The translations under genes and the position numbers were made by a program. From CAZTZY01 sp964617765 (GTDB lineage Bacteria > Pseudomonadota > Gammaproteobacteria > Pseudomonadales > DT-91): a stretch of DNA of 64,000 bases. Location of the stretch: NCBI GenBank assembly GCA_964617765.1, contig CAZTZY010000003.1:1-64000 (forward strand), written 5' to 3'. Below are positions 14,937-24,523 of the stretch, piece by piece. Within the stretch, counting starts at the first letter, position 1, and every line of letters starts with the position of its first letter. A model generated the notes under the pieces. The model was not told the DNA's origin and did no database searches. It was given only the letters and a program-made list of their open reading frames with translations.

Positions 14937-15473
14937 TTATTTCTTGGTAGCTTCATACGCGGCTGCAGCTTTCATGACTTCAGCAAAAGCTTCAGCAGAA
15001 CCTGCCCAACCGTCTACTTTAACCCATTTACCTTTTTCCAGGTCTTTGTAGTTTTCAAAGAAGTGTTCAATTTGTTTGATGAACAATTCTGGCAGATCGG
15101 ATGGTTCTTTTACGTTTTGGTAAAGAACAGAGAGTTTGTCATGTGGAACGGCTAATAATTTCGCATCTTTTCCAGCTTCATCTGACATATTAAGAATGCC
15201 AATCGGGCGAGCACGAATAACAGAGCCTGGTACAACAGGGTAAGGTGTAACTACTAACACATCCAGCGCATCACCATCTTCAGAAAGCGTGTTGGGGATA
15301 TAGCCGTAGTTGGCAGGGTAAAACATGGGTGTCGCCATAAAACGATCAACCATCAAGGCATCAAAATCCTTATCAATTTCATATTTGATAGGAGAACTGT
15401 TGGCAGGGATTTCGATAGCAACATAAATATCGTGTGGCAGATCTTTTCCAGCGGGGATTTGATTGTAACTCAT
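14937..15473 (-). CDS. ppa: inorganic pyrophosphatase Ppa
   Basis: Family I soluble pyrophosphatase that hydrolyses PPi and so pulls biosynthetic reactions forward. The ATG at 15473 gives 178 residues (E. coli 176) beginning MSYNQIPAGKDLP, with AAAGGA upstream. The frame extends to 15515 but those residues are not conserved. The signature DGDALDVLVVT holds the metal-binding aspartates, and YGYIPNT precedes it. Its minus-strand upstream neighbour is a probable PPi-using phosphofructokinase, an odd pairing because the two enzymes compete for PPi. Confidence 0.97.
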   Translation of the reverse strand: MSYNQIPAGKDLPHDIYVAIEIPANSSPIKYEIDKDFDALMVDRFMATPMFYPANYGYIPNTLSEDGDALDVLVVTPYPVVPGSVIRARPIGILNMSDEAGKDAKLLAVPHDKLSVLYQNVKEPSDLPELFIKQIEHFFENYKDLEKGKWVKVDGWAGSAEAFAEVMKAAAAYEATKK

Positions 15474-15588
15474 GTTTTTTTTCCTTTCTTTCCAGGTTGA
15501 AGCTTGTTGATACAAGCTGTGTCTAATTAAGGCTGAATTATAAACAGCCGGTTTTAAAATAAAACAGGGTAATCATGTCGGGAACGGT

Positions 15589-16851
15589 TTAAGCCAGTTT
15601 AAAAGGTGTTTTCAATTTTTTTGCTACCATCACCTTTTTGAGTTCTGCGTAATCAGGCAGTCCATTCTTGAAGGGCGGGTAATCCTCGCCTTGAATCAAG
15701 GGCGATAAATAAGCCCGGCATTCTTCAGTAATATGGAAGCCGTCTTTGGTAATGTATTTGCGTGGCATTTTTTGTTCTACATTGGCAATTTTATCTAAAG
15801 GTGCTTCACCAATGGACCAACTGTATTTTGCCCCTTTGCCGCGCACAATGGTCGGCATGATAGCGTTTTTACCCTGCATGGCTTTGTGTATAGCAGCTGC
15901 GCCAACCGCATAAGCCTGTTCTACATCGGTAGCAGAAGCAATGTGACGAGCTGAGCGTTGCAGGTAGTCAGCCAGCGCCCAGTGGTATTTATAGCCCAGT
16001 TCGGCTTTGATCATGCTTGCCAAAGTAGGCGCAACACCGCCTAATTGTTTGTGACCAAAAGCGTCCGTGTTGCCAGAGTCTGCCAAAAAAGTACCGTCTT
16101 TATATTGTGCACCTTCAGAAGCCACAATTACGCAGTAGCCATTTTTGGTCACGGTCTGTTTAACCTTGTGCAAGAATTTTTCCCTATCAAAGGCAATTTC
16201 CGGGAAAATAATAATATGTGGAGGCTGGCCTTCTTTTTCATTGGCCAGACCACCTGCAGCTGCAATCCATCCGGCATGACGACCCATGACCTCAAGGATA
16301 AAAACCTTGGTTGATGTTTCGCACATGGAAGCCACATCCAAGCCGGCTTCACGGGTAGAAACAGCAACATATTTTGCTACAGAGCCAAAACCTGGAGAGT
16401 TATCTGTAAAGGGTAAGTCATTATCAACGGTTTTGGGAATGTGGATAGCCTGGATGGGATAACCCATTTTTTCCGAAAGCTGGGATACTTTTAAGCAGGT
16501 ATCAGCGGAATCACCGCCGCCATTATAGAAAAAGTAACCGATGTTATGTGCTTTAAAAACCTCGATCAGGCGTTCATATTCCCGGCGATTGGTTTCCAGA
16601 CTTTTTAATTTATAGCGGCAAGAACCAAAAGCGCCCGAAGGCGTATGTTTAAGTGCGGCAATAGTTTTTGCGCTTTCCTTGCTGGTATCAATCAGTTCTT
16701 CCTTGAGCGCGCCAAGAATGCCGTTATTGCCAGCGTAGATTTTGCCCATCTCTTTATATTGGCGAGCAGTTTCAATAACGCCTGCTGCAGAGGCATTAAT
16801 TACCGAAGTAACACCGCCAGATTGTGCGTAAAAGGCATTTTTTTTGGCCAT
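15589..16851 (-). CDS. pfp: 6-phosphofructokinase, probably PPi-dependent
   Basis: Phosphorylates fructose 6-phosphate, most likely with pyrophosphate, reversibly in glycolysis. Start chosen at ATG 16851 (420 residues, MAKKNAFYAQSGGVTS). An in-frame extension to 16923 is unlike the family. Motifs are YNGGGDSADT at the phosphoryl-donor site (acidic residue after GGG instead of the ATP-type GGDGS), PKTVDNDLPFTDNSPGFGS with the catalytic aspartates, and VMGRHAGWIAA. It lies upstream of ppa by about 115 nt on the same strand. Donor specificity is inferred from motif and length. Confidence 0.88.
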   Translation of the reverse strand: MAKKNAFYAQSGGVTSVINASAAGVIETARQYKEMGKIYAGNNGILGALKEELIDTSKESAKTIAALKHTPSGAFGSCRYKLKSLETNRREYERLIEVFKAHNIGYFFYNGGGDSADTCLKVSQLSEKMGYPIQAIHIPKTVDNDLPFTDNSPGFGSVAKYVAVSTREAGLDVASMCETSTKVFILEVMGRHAGWIAAAGGLANEKEGQPPHIIIFPEIAFDREKFLHKVKQTVTKNGYCVIVASEGAQYKDGTFLADSGNTDAFGHKQLGGVAPTLASMIKAELGYKYHWALADYLQRSARHIASATDVEQAYAVGAAAIHKAMQGKNAIMPTIVRGKGAKYSWSIGEAPLDKIANVEQKMPRKYITKDGFHITEECRAYLSPLIQGEDYPPFKNGLPDYAELKKVMVAKKLKTPFKLA

Positions 16852-16982
16852 GAGAGCATCCCGGGAATTGATCAAGTCGAAATTAAGCGTGAAATGATAC
16901 TGAAAATTACTCGCCACTGCCATGAAGAATTTTCAAGCCAGTCTAGGCATGTTAAGGTGGGAGATTGGTTAAGGAGTGAAAT

Positions 16983-18335
16983 ATGCATATATATATATTG
17001 GGCATTTGTGGCACTTTTATGGGAAGTTTGGCGATTTTAGCCAGAGAAATGGGCTTTGAGGTGTCAGGTTGTGATGACAATGTATATCCTCCCATGAGTA
17101 CACAGCTTGCAGATGCCGGAATTCGACTGGATCAGGGATATAAACCTGAATATTTAACACCAGCGCCAGATTTAGTGGTTATCGGCAATGCCATGAGTCG
17201 TGGTAATCCCATGGTTGAGCATGTATTGAATGCTGGACTTGCCTATACGTCGGGGCCACAATTTTTACATGATCATGTGATCAGGGATAAATGGGTATTG
17301 GCAGTTGCCGGCACACATGGAAAAACGACAACTGCCAGCATGTTAGCCTGGATTCTGGAATATGCTGGCATGAAGCCCGGTTTTCTTATAGGTGGCGTAC
17401 TAAAGAATTTCCCGTTTTCGGCGCGTATCGGTGACAGCGTATTTTTTGTGGTAGAGGCCGATGAATACGATACGGCATTTTTTGACAAGCGCAGTAAATT
17501 CCTGCATTACCAGCCGCGCACATTAATCATGAATAACCTTGAGTACGACCATGCGGATATTTTCGAAAATCTTGAAGCTATCAAAAAACAGTTTCATCAT
17601 TTGATGCGTATTGTGCCGGAAAATGGCAAGGTGGTTTATTGTCAGGATGATAAAAATTTAAAGGATGTAATAGCCATGGGTTGCTGGACACCCACAGTAT
17701 CTTTTGGCACTAACGCAGATTTTCAAGCGCGCCTGATTACAGATGATGGTGGTGAATTTGAGGTGATCAGCAATCACCATCCGGCAGACAAAACCAAACT
17801 CATTATAAAGTGGGATTTAACCGGCCTGCATAACGTGAATAACGCGCTTGCAGCAGTGGCAGCAGCGGAACATGTGGGAGTGCATCCGGCAACGGCTGCT
17901 GAAGCATTATGCCATTTTGATGGTGTAAAACGCCGCATGGAAAAGTACGCCGAAGTGGCAGGCATCGTTTTATATGATGATTTTGCCCATCATCCGACAG
18001 CGATAGCCACAACTCTTGCCGGCATTCGTGCCAAGGTGAAAGGTCGTGTGTTAGCGGTGCTTGAGCCACGTTCAAATACCATGAAAATGGGTGTGCATGC
18101 CGAGACATTGGCAGGTTCAGTGGCGCTTGCTGACAAGGCGTTCTGGTTTATGTCAGATAACACCAGCTGGAAAATGAAAGGGGAGGCGGGTGTAATATAT
18201 AAAGAGCTTGGGCCTATGCTTAATGCGATAGTTAACGAGGCAAAGCCAGGTGATCATATTGTTTTGATGAGTAATGGTGGCTTCCAGGGGTTACACGGGA
18301 AACTAAAAGAAGCGTTAGAGGCTAAATATGCGTAA
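16983..18335 (+). CDS. mpl: UDP-MurNAc:L-Ala-gamma-D-Glu-meso-DAP ligase Mpl
   Basis: Mur-ligase family enzyme of peptidoglycan recycling. It joins the recovered tripeptide (Ala-Glu-DAP) to UDP-N-acetylmuramate in the cytosol. It has 450 residues. The N-terminal Rossmann motif HIYILGICGTFMGSLA, the ATP loop GTHGKTTTASM (about residues 110-120), EADEYDTAF, and the C-terminal DDFAHHPTAI plus EPRSNTMK are all typical. It overlaps ubiX by 8 nt and begins the ubiX-transporter-ykgJ run, so these four genes are probably co-transcribed. Confidence 0.96.
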   Translation: MHIYILGICGTFMGSLAILAREMGFEVSGCDDNVYPPMSTQLADAGIRLDQGYKPEYLTPAPDLVVIGNAMSRGNPMVEHVLNAGLAYTSGPQFLHDHVIRDKWVLAVAGTHGKTTTASMLAWILEYAGMKPGFLIGGVLKNFPFSARIGDSVFFVVEADEYDTAFFDKRSKFLHYQPRTLIMNNLEYDHADIFENLEAIKKQFHHLMRIVPENGKVVYCQDDKNLKDVIAMGCWTPTVSFGTNADFQARLITDDGGEFEVISNHHPADKTKLIIKWDLTGLHNVNNALAAVAAAEHVGVHPATAAEALCHFDGVKRRMEKYAEVAGIVLYDDFAHHPTAIATTLAGIRAKVKGRVLAVLEPRSNTMKMGVHAETLAGSVALADKAFWFMSDNTSWKMKGEAGVIYKELGPMLNAIVNEAKPGDHIVLMSNGGFQGLHGKLKEALEAKYA

Positions 18336-18951
18336 AAAATCAGTCTGTTTGGCGATATCCGGAGCTTCAGGTTTTCAATATGGGGTGCGTCTTTTGCAAT
18401 GCCTGCTTGAGCAAGACTTGAATGTACATTTAATAATATCTGATGCCGCTAAAGAAGTAGCTCGTCTCGAATGTGGCTACGAAATACCGTTGATGGCTAG
18501 CGCGCAGCCCGGGTTTTTTCGACAGCTGACCCGTTCGGATAAAGGCAGTTTATATTGTTATGAACAAAAAGACTGGTTATCGCCAGTGGCATCAGGTTCC
18601 GCGCAGATAGATGCCATGGTGGTTTGCCCTTGCAGCACAGGTACACTGTCGGCCATTGCCAATGGTGCCAGTGATAATTTGATCGAACGGGCCGCCACTG
18701 TATTTTTGAAAGAACATCGGCGTTTATTAATAGTGCCTCGAGAAATGCCAGTATCGGCAATACAACTGGAACATATGCATAAACTGGCTTGTCTAGGGGT
18801 GCGAATTTTACCGGCCAGCCCGGGTTTTTATCATAAGCCACAAACGATTGCTGATTTGGTGGATTTTGTTGTCGCCAGAATTTTGCAACAACTCGATATT
18901 CCCCATGAGTTAATCCCGCAATGGGGAATAGATAGTGCGGAGCACAATTGA
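18328..18951 (+). CDS. ubiX: flavin prenyltransferase UbiX
   Basis: Makes prenylated FMN, the cofactor of the UbiD decarboxylase in ubiquinone synthesis. It has 207 residues. Signatures are the N-terminal ISGASGFQYGVRLL, the central CPCSTGTLSAIANG with SDNLIERAA, and REMPVSAIQLEHM with the catalytic Glu. It overlaps mpl by 8 nt, and its stop overlaps the next start (TGATG). This mpl-ubiX pairing is known from Pseudomonas and relatives. No ubiD is present in the window. Confidence 0.96.
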   Translation: MRKKSVCLAISGASGFQYGVRLLQCLLEQDLNVHLIISDAAKEVARLECGYEIPLMASAQPGFFRQLTRSDKGSLYCYEQKDWLSPVASGSAQIDAMVVCPCSTGTLSAIANGASDNLIERAATVFLKEHRRLLIVPREMPVSAIQLEHMHKLACLGVRILPASPGFYHKPQTIADLVDFVVARILQQLDIPHELIPQWGIDSAEHN

Positions 18952-21461
18952 TGGTTGTAAATAATGGCTCAGCGTATAACGATTTTTATGCCAGGTTAAT
19001 GCGTCATCCTTTTTTGATCCTTGTTTTTTTATTGATTACGGCAATAGTATTTGGCAGTAAAATTCCCCAATTACAACTGGATGCGTCAGGCGATTCATTG
19101 GTATTGGAAGGTGACAAATCGTTAGAAACGTATAGAAAAGTCTATAAAGAATATGGCGCTACGGAATTTCTGGTAGTGACTTATCAACCGAAAGAAGACT
19201 TGTTTTCTGCATCAACAATACAGCATGTGGCTGCACTAAAGGCGGATCTGCAAAAATTGCCCGGAGTGAGTAGTGTTGTTACTTATCTGGATGTGCCACT
19301 TTTATATAGCCCCAGAGTTACCTTATCGAATTTCAATGAAGGCGTACATTATCTTAATGATGGTACGGTTGATAAGCAGTTGGCGCGTCAGGAATTTTTG
19401 CAGAGCCCGATTTATAGCGAATTGATCACCAGTAAGAAACAGACCACAACAGCCATACAAATTAACTTGTTGGCAGATGAAAAATTGCGTGATTTGCGCA
19501 TAAAAAGAGATGATCTAAAAGCTGTTAAAGATCGTTCTGCTGAGCAGGATCATGAACTTGATTTACTAGAAAAGACCTATGACAAAGAGCGGGTTGAAAG
19601 AAATCGGCTGGAGAAAAAACTAGTCATTGATGTCAGGGCAGTGCTGCAATTATATCGGCATCATGCGCAGATTTTTCTGGGTGGATTGCCGATGATTTTG
19701 AGTGATATGCTCGATTATGTGCAAAGTGATATGGCGGTTTTTGGTACGGCAATCGGACTTTTTATTATCCTGACCCTGATACTGATATTCCGCTCTCCGC
19801 GATGGGTTGTCTTGCCATTGGCTACCTGTGGTTTAACCTGCATATATATGTTAGGTGGGGTTGCCTGGCTGGGTGTGAAGCTTACCGTCATATCGGCTAA
19901 CTTTATTGCTTTACTGCTGATTATTGCCCTCTCTATTACTATTCATATTGTGGTCAGTTTTATTGAGTCGGAAAAAGAAGAACCTGATATGGATCAGTTT
20001 CAGTTAGTTATGAAAACTGTCCATCATATGTTCAAGCCCTGTGTTTACACTACGCTAACCACAATGGTGGCATTTCTATCGTTAGTACTTAGTGGTATTC
20101 GGCCTGTGATTGATTTTGGCTGGATGATGACCATTGCTGTGGGTTTGTCATTAGTGATTGGATTTTTCCTGTTACCCGCCGGCCTGTTGTTGTTGCCAAG
20201 GGAGTTTATTGGCAATGATGATAAATTGACACGCAATGTTACGAGTATATTCGCCCGATTTACCCATCTGCACGGCAAATTATTAATGCTTATAAGTGCA
20301 ATGATTTTTGTTTTTAGCATCTGGGGTATTTTTCAATTAAAAGTCGAAAACCGGTTTATTGATTACTTCGATGAAAGTACCGAAATTTATCAAGGGATGT
20401 TGCAGATAGATGCCGAATTGGGAGGAACTTTGCCACTAGACATTGTTATCTATCATAAGCCCGTTGCGCCTGCGCCTAAAATTGTGAAAGCCGCAGAAGT
20501 CGTTGATGATGATTTTGATGACGTGTTTGCTGAAGATGAAGGGGATGATTTTGCTTCTGGTCAATCGACACCTTATGCAATGAGTTATTGGTTTTCAAGG
20601 CGGGGAATGCAGGAAATTAAAAAGGTTCATGATTACATTGATAAGATCGATTCAACAGGGAAAGTGCTCTCGTTGGCAACATTGTACAGCGTATTAAATG
20701 ATGTTACTGAAGGCGCTGTAGATGATGTGCAGCTGGCACTCATCAAAAAGAATTTGTCGAATGATATAGATTCAGTGTTAGTGAAGCCATATTTGTCAGC
20801 TGATGGATCGCAAACGCGTATTACGGTTCGAGTAAAAGAAACCAGTAAAAGCCTGAACAGGTCGCAAATGATCAAGGATATCAATCATTTTATGACCAGT
20901 GAAATGGGTTATAAAAAAGAGGACTATGAGTTAACCGGTATGATGGTGATGTATAACAATATGTTGCAAAGCCTTTTCAGTTCGCAAATTGTTTCGTTAG
21001 GTGCTGTGTTTATTGCCATTATGTTGATGTTTGTTGTGTTGTTTCGATCGGTTAAAGTTTCTGTGATTGCCATTACCCCCAATATATTGGCAGCGTTATT
21101 TGTATTGGGATGTATGGGCTGGTTTGGCATTCCCCTGGATATGATGAGCATCATGATAGCCGGCATTACCGTCGGCATTGGAGTCGATGACACTATTCAT
21201 TATATCCATCGTTTTGAAAAAGAATTCCTGAAAGATCGTGATTATATAGCCACCATGTATCGTTGCCATGCCAGCATAGGTATGGCTATGGTTTATACCT
21301 CGGTGGTTATTATTGCCGGATTTTCGATATTAACCCTGTCGAATTTTACTCCAAGCATCTATTTTGGTTTGTTGACGGGTTTGGCGATGTTTGCAGCATT
21401 ATTAGGGGCATTATCCTTATTGCCGCAGCTGTTAATACTCATTAAGCCATTTGGTAAATAA
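18951..21461 (+). CDS. RND/MMPL-type exporter
   Basis: Large membrane transporter of 836 residues, start ATG 18951 after GGAG. Two blocks of about six membrane helices (roughly residues 270-450 and 675-830), each preceded by a periplasmic domain, form the RND/MMPL layout. The conserved GIGVDDTIHYIHR lies in the second block. Proteins of this subgroup move lipids, hopanoids or similar hydrophobic molecules rather than drugs. An acidic low-complexity insert (about residues 503-540, DDDFDDVFAEDEGDDF) interrupts the second periplasmic part. No membrane-fusion protein or TolC is adjacent, as expected for this subgroup. Two giant lipoproteins lie just downstream. Confidence 0.85.
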   Translation: MVVNNGSAYNDFYARLMRHPFLILVFLLITAIVFGSKIPQLQLDASGDSLVLEGDKSLETYRKVYKEYGATEFLVVTYQPKEDLFSASTIQHVAALKADLQKLPGVSSVVTYLDVPLLYSPRVTLSNFNEGVHYLNDGTVDKQLARQEFLQSPIYSELITSKKQTTTAIQINLLADEKLRDLRIKRDDLKAVKDRSAEQDHELDLLEKTYDKERVERNRLEKKLVIDVRAVLQLYRHHAQIFLGGLPMILSDMLDYVQSDMAVFGTAIGLFIILTLILIFRSPRWVVLPLATCGLTCIYMLGGVAWLGVKLTVISANFIALLLIIALSITIHIVVSFIESEKEEPDMDQFQLVMKTVHHMFKPCVYTTLTTMVAFLSLVLSGIRPVIDFGWMMTIAVGLSLVIGFFLLPAGLLLLPREFIGNDDKLTRNVTSIFARFTHLHGKLLMLISAMIFVFSIWGIFQLKVENRFIDYFDESTEIYQGMLQIDAELGGTLPLDIVIYHKPVAPAPKIVKAAEVVDDDFDDVFAEDEGDDFASGQSTPYAMSYWFSRRGMQEIKKVHDYIDKIDSTGKVLSLATLYSVLNDVTEGAVDDVQLALIKKNLSNDIDSVLVKPYLSADGSQTRITVRVKETSKSLNRSQMIKDINHFMTSEMGYKKEDYELTGMMVMYNNMLQSLFSSQIVSLGAVFIAIMLMFVVLFRSVKVSVIAITPNILAALFVLGCMGWFGIPLDMMSIMIAGITVGIGVDDTIHYIHRFEKEFLKDRDYIATMYRCHASIGMAMVYTSVVIIAGFSILTLSNFTPSIYFGLLTGLAMFAALLGALSLLPQLLILIKPFGK

Positions 21462-21463
21462 AG

Positions 21464-21727
21464 ATGGAATGCCGGGCTGGTTGCGGTGCCTGCTGTATCG
21501 CACCATCTATTTCACAACCCTATTATGCAATGCCACAAGGGAAAAAGGCCGGTGAGCGATGCATTCACCTAAACGTCGACAATCTGTGCGATCTGTTTGG
21601 CGATCCCCGGCGCCCGCAATGTTGTTCGATTTTCCAGGCTGAAGAGTGGGTGTGTGGTGATAATTATGAAGAGGCGCTCTTGAAATTGACTGAGTTAGAG
21701 CGCATTACATCTACTACAAAGACATAA
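21464..21727 (+). CDS. YkgJ-family cysteine-cluster protein
   Basis: 87 residues beginning MECRAGCGACCIAPSIS with a CxxxCGxCC cluster. Further cysteines lie in ERCIHL, NLCDLF and PQCCSIF. This is the UPF0153/YkgJ pattern, thought to hold a zinc or Fe-S site. Function is unknown. It starts 2 nt after the transporter stop, so it is the last gene of the mpl-ubiX-transporter operon. Confidence 0.88.
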   Translation: MECRAGCGACCIAPSISQPYYAMPQGKKAGERCIHLNVDNLCDLFGDPRRPQCCSIFQAEEWVCGDNYEEALLKLTELERITSTTKT

Positions 21728-21893
21728 ATCAGGATTGTTATAGGCGTTTTGAGTAGTTGTGTGAAGTTGAGTGTAAGAGTGTTTGCCAAGTACCGAGGAG
21801 GCAGCCTATTGGCCCGACAGTCGAAAATTGAGGTTTTTGTCGTGTACCCACGTTTCTTCTTCTGGTCTTTTCGGTTATATTTCGAATAAGTTT

Positions 21894-21934
21894 AATAATA
21901 ATCAAAAGAGTGCTTATTCAATGCAATAGCACTC
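21894..21934 (+). promoter_or_regulatory. A-rich Crc/Hfq-like motif and hairpin in a leader
   Basis: AATAATAATCAAAAG at 21894-21908 matches AAnAAnAA, the Hfq/Crc target motif. It is directly followed by a hairpin, GAGTGC...GCACTC (21908-21934), ending at the ribosome binding site of the lipoprotein gene. The arrangement could allow post-transcriptional control. This is inference from motif only. Confidence 0.4.
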
Positions 21935-21941
21935 GGGAAAA

Positions 21942-24443
21942 GTGAAAATTATGTTGTTGTCCGTCATTTATTCATTCAAAAGACATTCATTGATTAGCCT
22001 GTTATTGGCATCTGCAATATCCATTACTGCTTGCGGCGGCGGTGGCGGTGGCGGTGGCGGTGGCGGCTTCCCTAAAAAAGTGTCTGTTGAATTCCCTCTT
22101 GATGAGGGAACTATCGACGATGCTTCAGCTGATTTTGAAATTGCTTTCGCCGACAGTGTGACCAATGCATCCAGTCTGGAAGTTATCCTCAACTCGGTTG
22201 ATGTCACTGCAATGTTTACACCTTCTACAGGTACGGCCAACAGAACGGCTACTATTTATTCATTAACCGGTATCCTTGAAGAAGGTGCAGATAACTGTCT
22301 TACCGTGAAAATGTCTGGCAGCCAGAACTCTGGTGTATGTTTTACTTATGATGCAAAGCCTGAAGTGATTTTAACCTCGTTGACAGGCACCGGCCCATTC
22401 ACTGCCAACGGCGCAACGCGTGTGGCGACTCTCGCTTCAGTAACCCTTAATAGTATTCTTGCTGATAGTATTACCTTGCCAGCTCCCACTGCCCATGCTT
22501 TTGCAAGAGCCTTTGATACCATGCCACCATTACGGTCAGGTGCATCAAGCATTGTAGACACATCTGATTTTGATATTATTGCCACAGATGCTGACGGTGA
22601 TACTGAAACTACCCAGTTTGTTGTACCTAAAACGACCATCAAATACGGTGCAGCAATACAGATGAATAACTCAGCCTTTAATGTGATCGAGAAGTGGGTG
22701 GGTGAGTTGATGGAGAATGAGTTGAATGCAGCATTCACTGAATTTGTAGCAAATCCACATGCGGATATCGCGGATGCCAGTTCAGCTTATGACGATACTG
22801 GACTTACAGCAATATTGGAAATTGGAGATGGTGGCGTATCTAATACGGATTGCCAATTTGTAAACTTTGTTTCTGGCGTAACAGAAGATGACTGTAAATT
22901 ATTTGTCAGCAAAGTTGAAAATACGGGTGCGGTAACTACCAATGTTACGGTACTGGATTCAGGTTCAAGCAGTGATGATACCTTTCCTCTGGAAGTCGCA
23001 GTAAGTTTTGAACAGCTCAACGTAACGATTGATAATCCGGCTTTTGATGGGCTTTTGAATTATACCGGCGCATTAATTTCAACCTTGCAGTTTGGGGCAG
23101 GTGCTAATCCTGATGTGGTATTTACTGTTGTCGTTAATGTTTCCAAAACGACCGGTAAAATTATGGACTTCTCATTACCTGTATCACCCTATAGTCTTGA
23201 TTTAGGAACCGCTACAGCGGTAAACAGTAGTTGTAATATTTGTGGTGGAAAAACAGCCGGTCAAATGAACGGAACATTGAGTGGAGTGGGTACCGGTGCG
23301 GTAGGTACATTGGAAACGCAAGTTGTTGCTGAGTTGGTAACCAGATTAACACCTGATCTTGAAGCGGCATTAGCGGATGCGTCAGTATCGAATACCACGC
23401 TGATCTACCCGGTAAAAAATACACTGGATGTACAAGTTAGCAGCCTTAATTTTGCATTTAGCGGGTCTGATGTTACTGAATCGAAACAAGCCAGCACTGT
23501 TGTGGGTGGATTTATCGGTTTGGGTGGAAGCACCTATGCAGATGATGATGACTCTGGTGACGCTAATGATACTGCTGCATTGGGATCCTATTTTGATCCA
23601 TTAAATGCCAGCATCATTACCAGCAAGTTAATGGGTACTTCCGATGACGTTGTCATAGCACTTTCAGAAAACAGCCTGAACCAATTGTTATTGGCTGTTT
23701 ATCAATCAAGAGTGTTGAATTTAAATCAACAGGATTTAAAAATATCTGATTTAGGTACCACGGCAGGCAGTTTGGGTAAACTGATAGTCGATCAGTCAGC
23801 GGCTTTTGCTGTGTTAAATTACGACCTGGATTATGATGATGACGTCAGCATAATAGTCAGTCTTGAAGCGGTTCCACATGCCAATTTTATCAATGCCGCC
23901 ACTTCCGGTTTAGAGCTTAAGCTGTATGCGGTAAGGGTTATTGTGCGTGTCTATCGTGATGGTAGCCCAACGCCAGTAGGCGGCGTGGCTGATACCCTCA
24001 ATTTGTTGGTTGATGTGAAGGCATTGGTCAATTACGGTCTGGATTCATCAACTTCATTACCGTTCACATCCATAGATACCGGTAATGTGGTATTGGACGT
24101 GCAATCAGTGAGCAGCTTCCAGAATCTTGTAACAGAAGCTTCTGTGCTGGAAGTTTTCCCTGAGTTTTTAGGAACTTATATTCAGGATAGCATTGCAGTC
24201 TTCAATGAACCGGTTATCCAGAATGTTAATTTGGCAGGATTAGGCCTGTTTGATATATCTGCCTGGCTGGTATTACAAGACTTGACTGTCGATGCGCAGG
24301 AAGAGTTTATAAAATTATCAGCGACAGTAGTTGATGTTGAGCCAACATTGCCTGAAAAAGGTATATTCCGACTCAATATTACTGACACTACATGCGATGT
24401 GGTGACGCCGCCTGTGGAATGCCCTAATTATGTGGCACCCTGA
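21942..24443 (+). CDS. very large secreted lipoprotein, function unknown
   Basis: 833 residues. The N-terminus has a signal peptide with lipobox ITAC (Cys31), followed by eleven glycines coded by a GGCGGT repeat (22035-22067). The rest is beta-rich, acidic and low in charge clusters, with NATTC-type cysteines and a CNIC motif near residue 428. The start is GTG 21942 (an ATG at 21951 is equally possible). It shares with the next gene an early ILN/YLN-x-x-DVTxxF motif, a CNIC/CDIC motif and a later S-x-N-x-x-NQxLL-x4-QS segment, so the two are distant paralogues. The NQxLL segment recalls lipid-binding BPI/TULIP folds, only weakly. No enzyme motif seen. Confidence 0.8.
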   Translation: MKIMLLSVIYSFKRHSLISLLLASAISITACGGGGGGGGGGGFPKKVSVEFPLDEGTIDDASADFEIAFADSVTNASSLEVILNSVDVTAMFTPSTGTANRTATIYSLTGILEEGADNCLTVKMSGSQNSGVCFTYDAKPEVILTSLTGTGPFTANGATRVATLASVTLNSILADSITLPAPTAHAFARAFDTMPPLRSGASSIVDTSDFDIIATDADGDTETTQFVVPKTTIKYGAAIQMNNSAFNVIEKWVGELMENELNAAFTEFVANPHADIADASSAYDDTGLTAILEIGDGGVSNTDCQFVNFVSGVTEDDCKLFVSKVENTGAVTTNVTVLDSGSSSDDTFPLEVAVSFEQLNVTIDNPAFDGLLNYTGALISTLQFGAGANPDVVFTVVVNVSKTTGKIMDFSLPVSPYSLDLGTATAVNSSCNICGGKTAGQMNGTLSGVGTGAVGTLETQVVAELVTRLTPDLEAALADASVSNTTLIYPVKNTLDVQVSSLNFAFSGSDVTESKQASTVVGGFIGLGGSTYADDDDSGDANDTAALGSYFDPLNASIITSKLMGTSDDVVIALSENSLNQLLLAVYQSRVLNLNQQDLKISDLGTTAGSLGKLIVDQSAAFAVLNYDLDYDDDVSIIVSLEAVPHANFINAATSGLELKLYAVRVIVRVYRDGSPTPVGGVADTLNLLVDVKALVNYGLDSSTSLPFTSIDTGNVVLDVQSVSSFQNLVTEASVLEVFPEFLGTYIQDSIAVFNEPVIQNVNLAGLGLFDISAWLVLQDLTVDAQEEFIKLSATVVDVEPTLPEKGIFRLNITDTTCDVVTPPVECPNYVAP
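22035..22067 (+). repeat. GGC/GGT glycine microsatellite
   Basis: Eleven consecutive glycine codons, mostly alternating GGC GGT, right after the lipobox cysteine. Units are multiples of three, so slippage changes linker length without breaking the frame. Confidence 0.85.
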
Positions 24444-24492
24444 TAAATAGCCAACGCTTTTTTTTACCTGAAAAAGTAGCTATATTGAAAAG

Positions 24493-24523
24493 CTTGGCTC
24501 TTGAAAGAGAGCTAGGTTTTTTT
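24493..24523 (+). terminator. rho-independent terminator after the first lipoprotein
   Basis: CTTGGCTCT pairs with AGAGCTAGG (two G-U wobbles) around a short loop and is followed by seven T. It separates the two giant lipoprotein genes, so each probably has its own transcript. Confidence 0.75.

Noticed and set aside
14723..14950. Leucine-rich tail reading LKKLLLRKLL after the N run
   Set aside because: The frame is an artefact of the 100-N placeholder. The AAPKK repeat frame continues and stops at 14874 just before a terminator.
22346..22738. 130-codon minus-strand frame inside the first lipoprotein gene
   Set aside because: Antisense shadow of a biased coding sequence, without a ribosome binding site or recognisable protein features.
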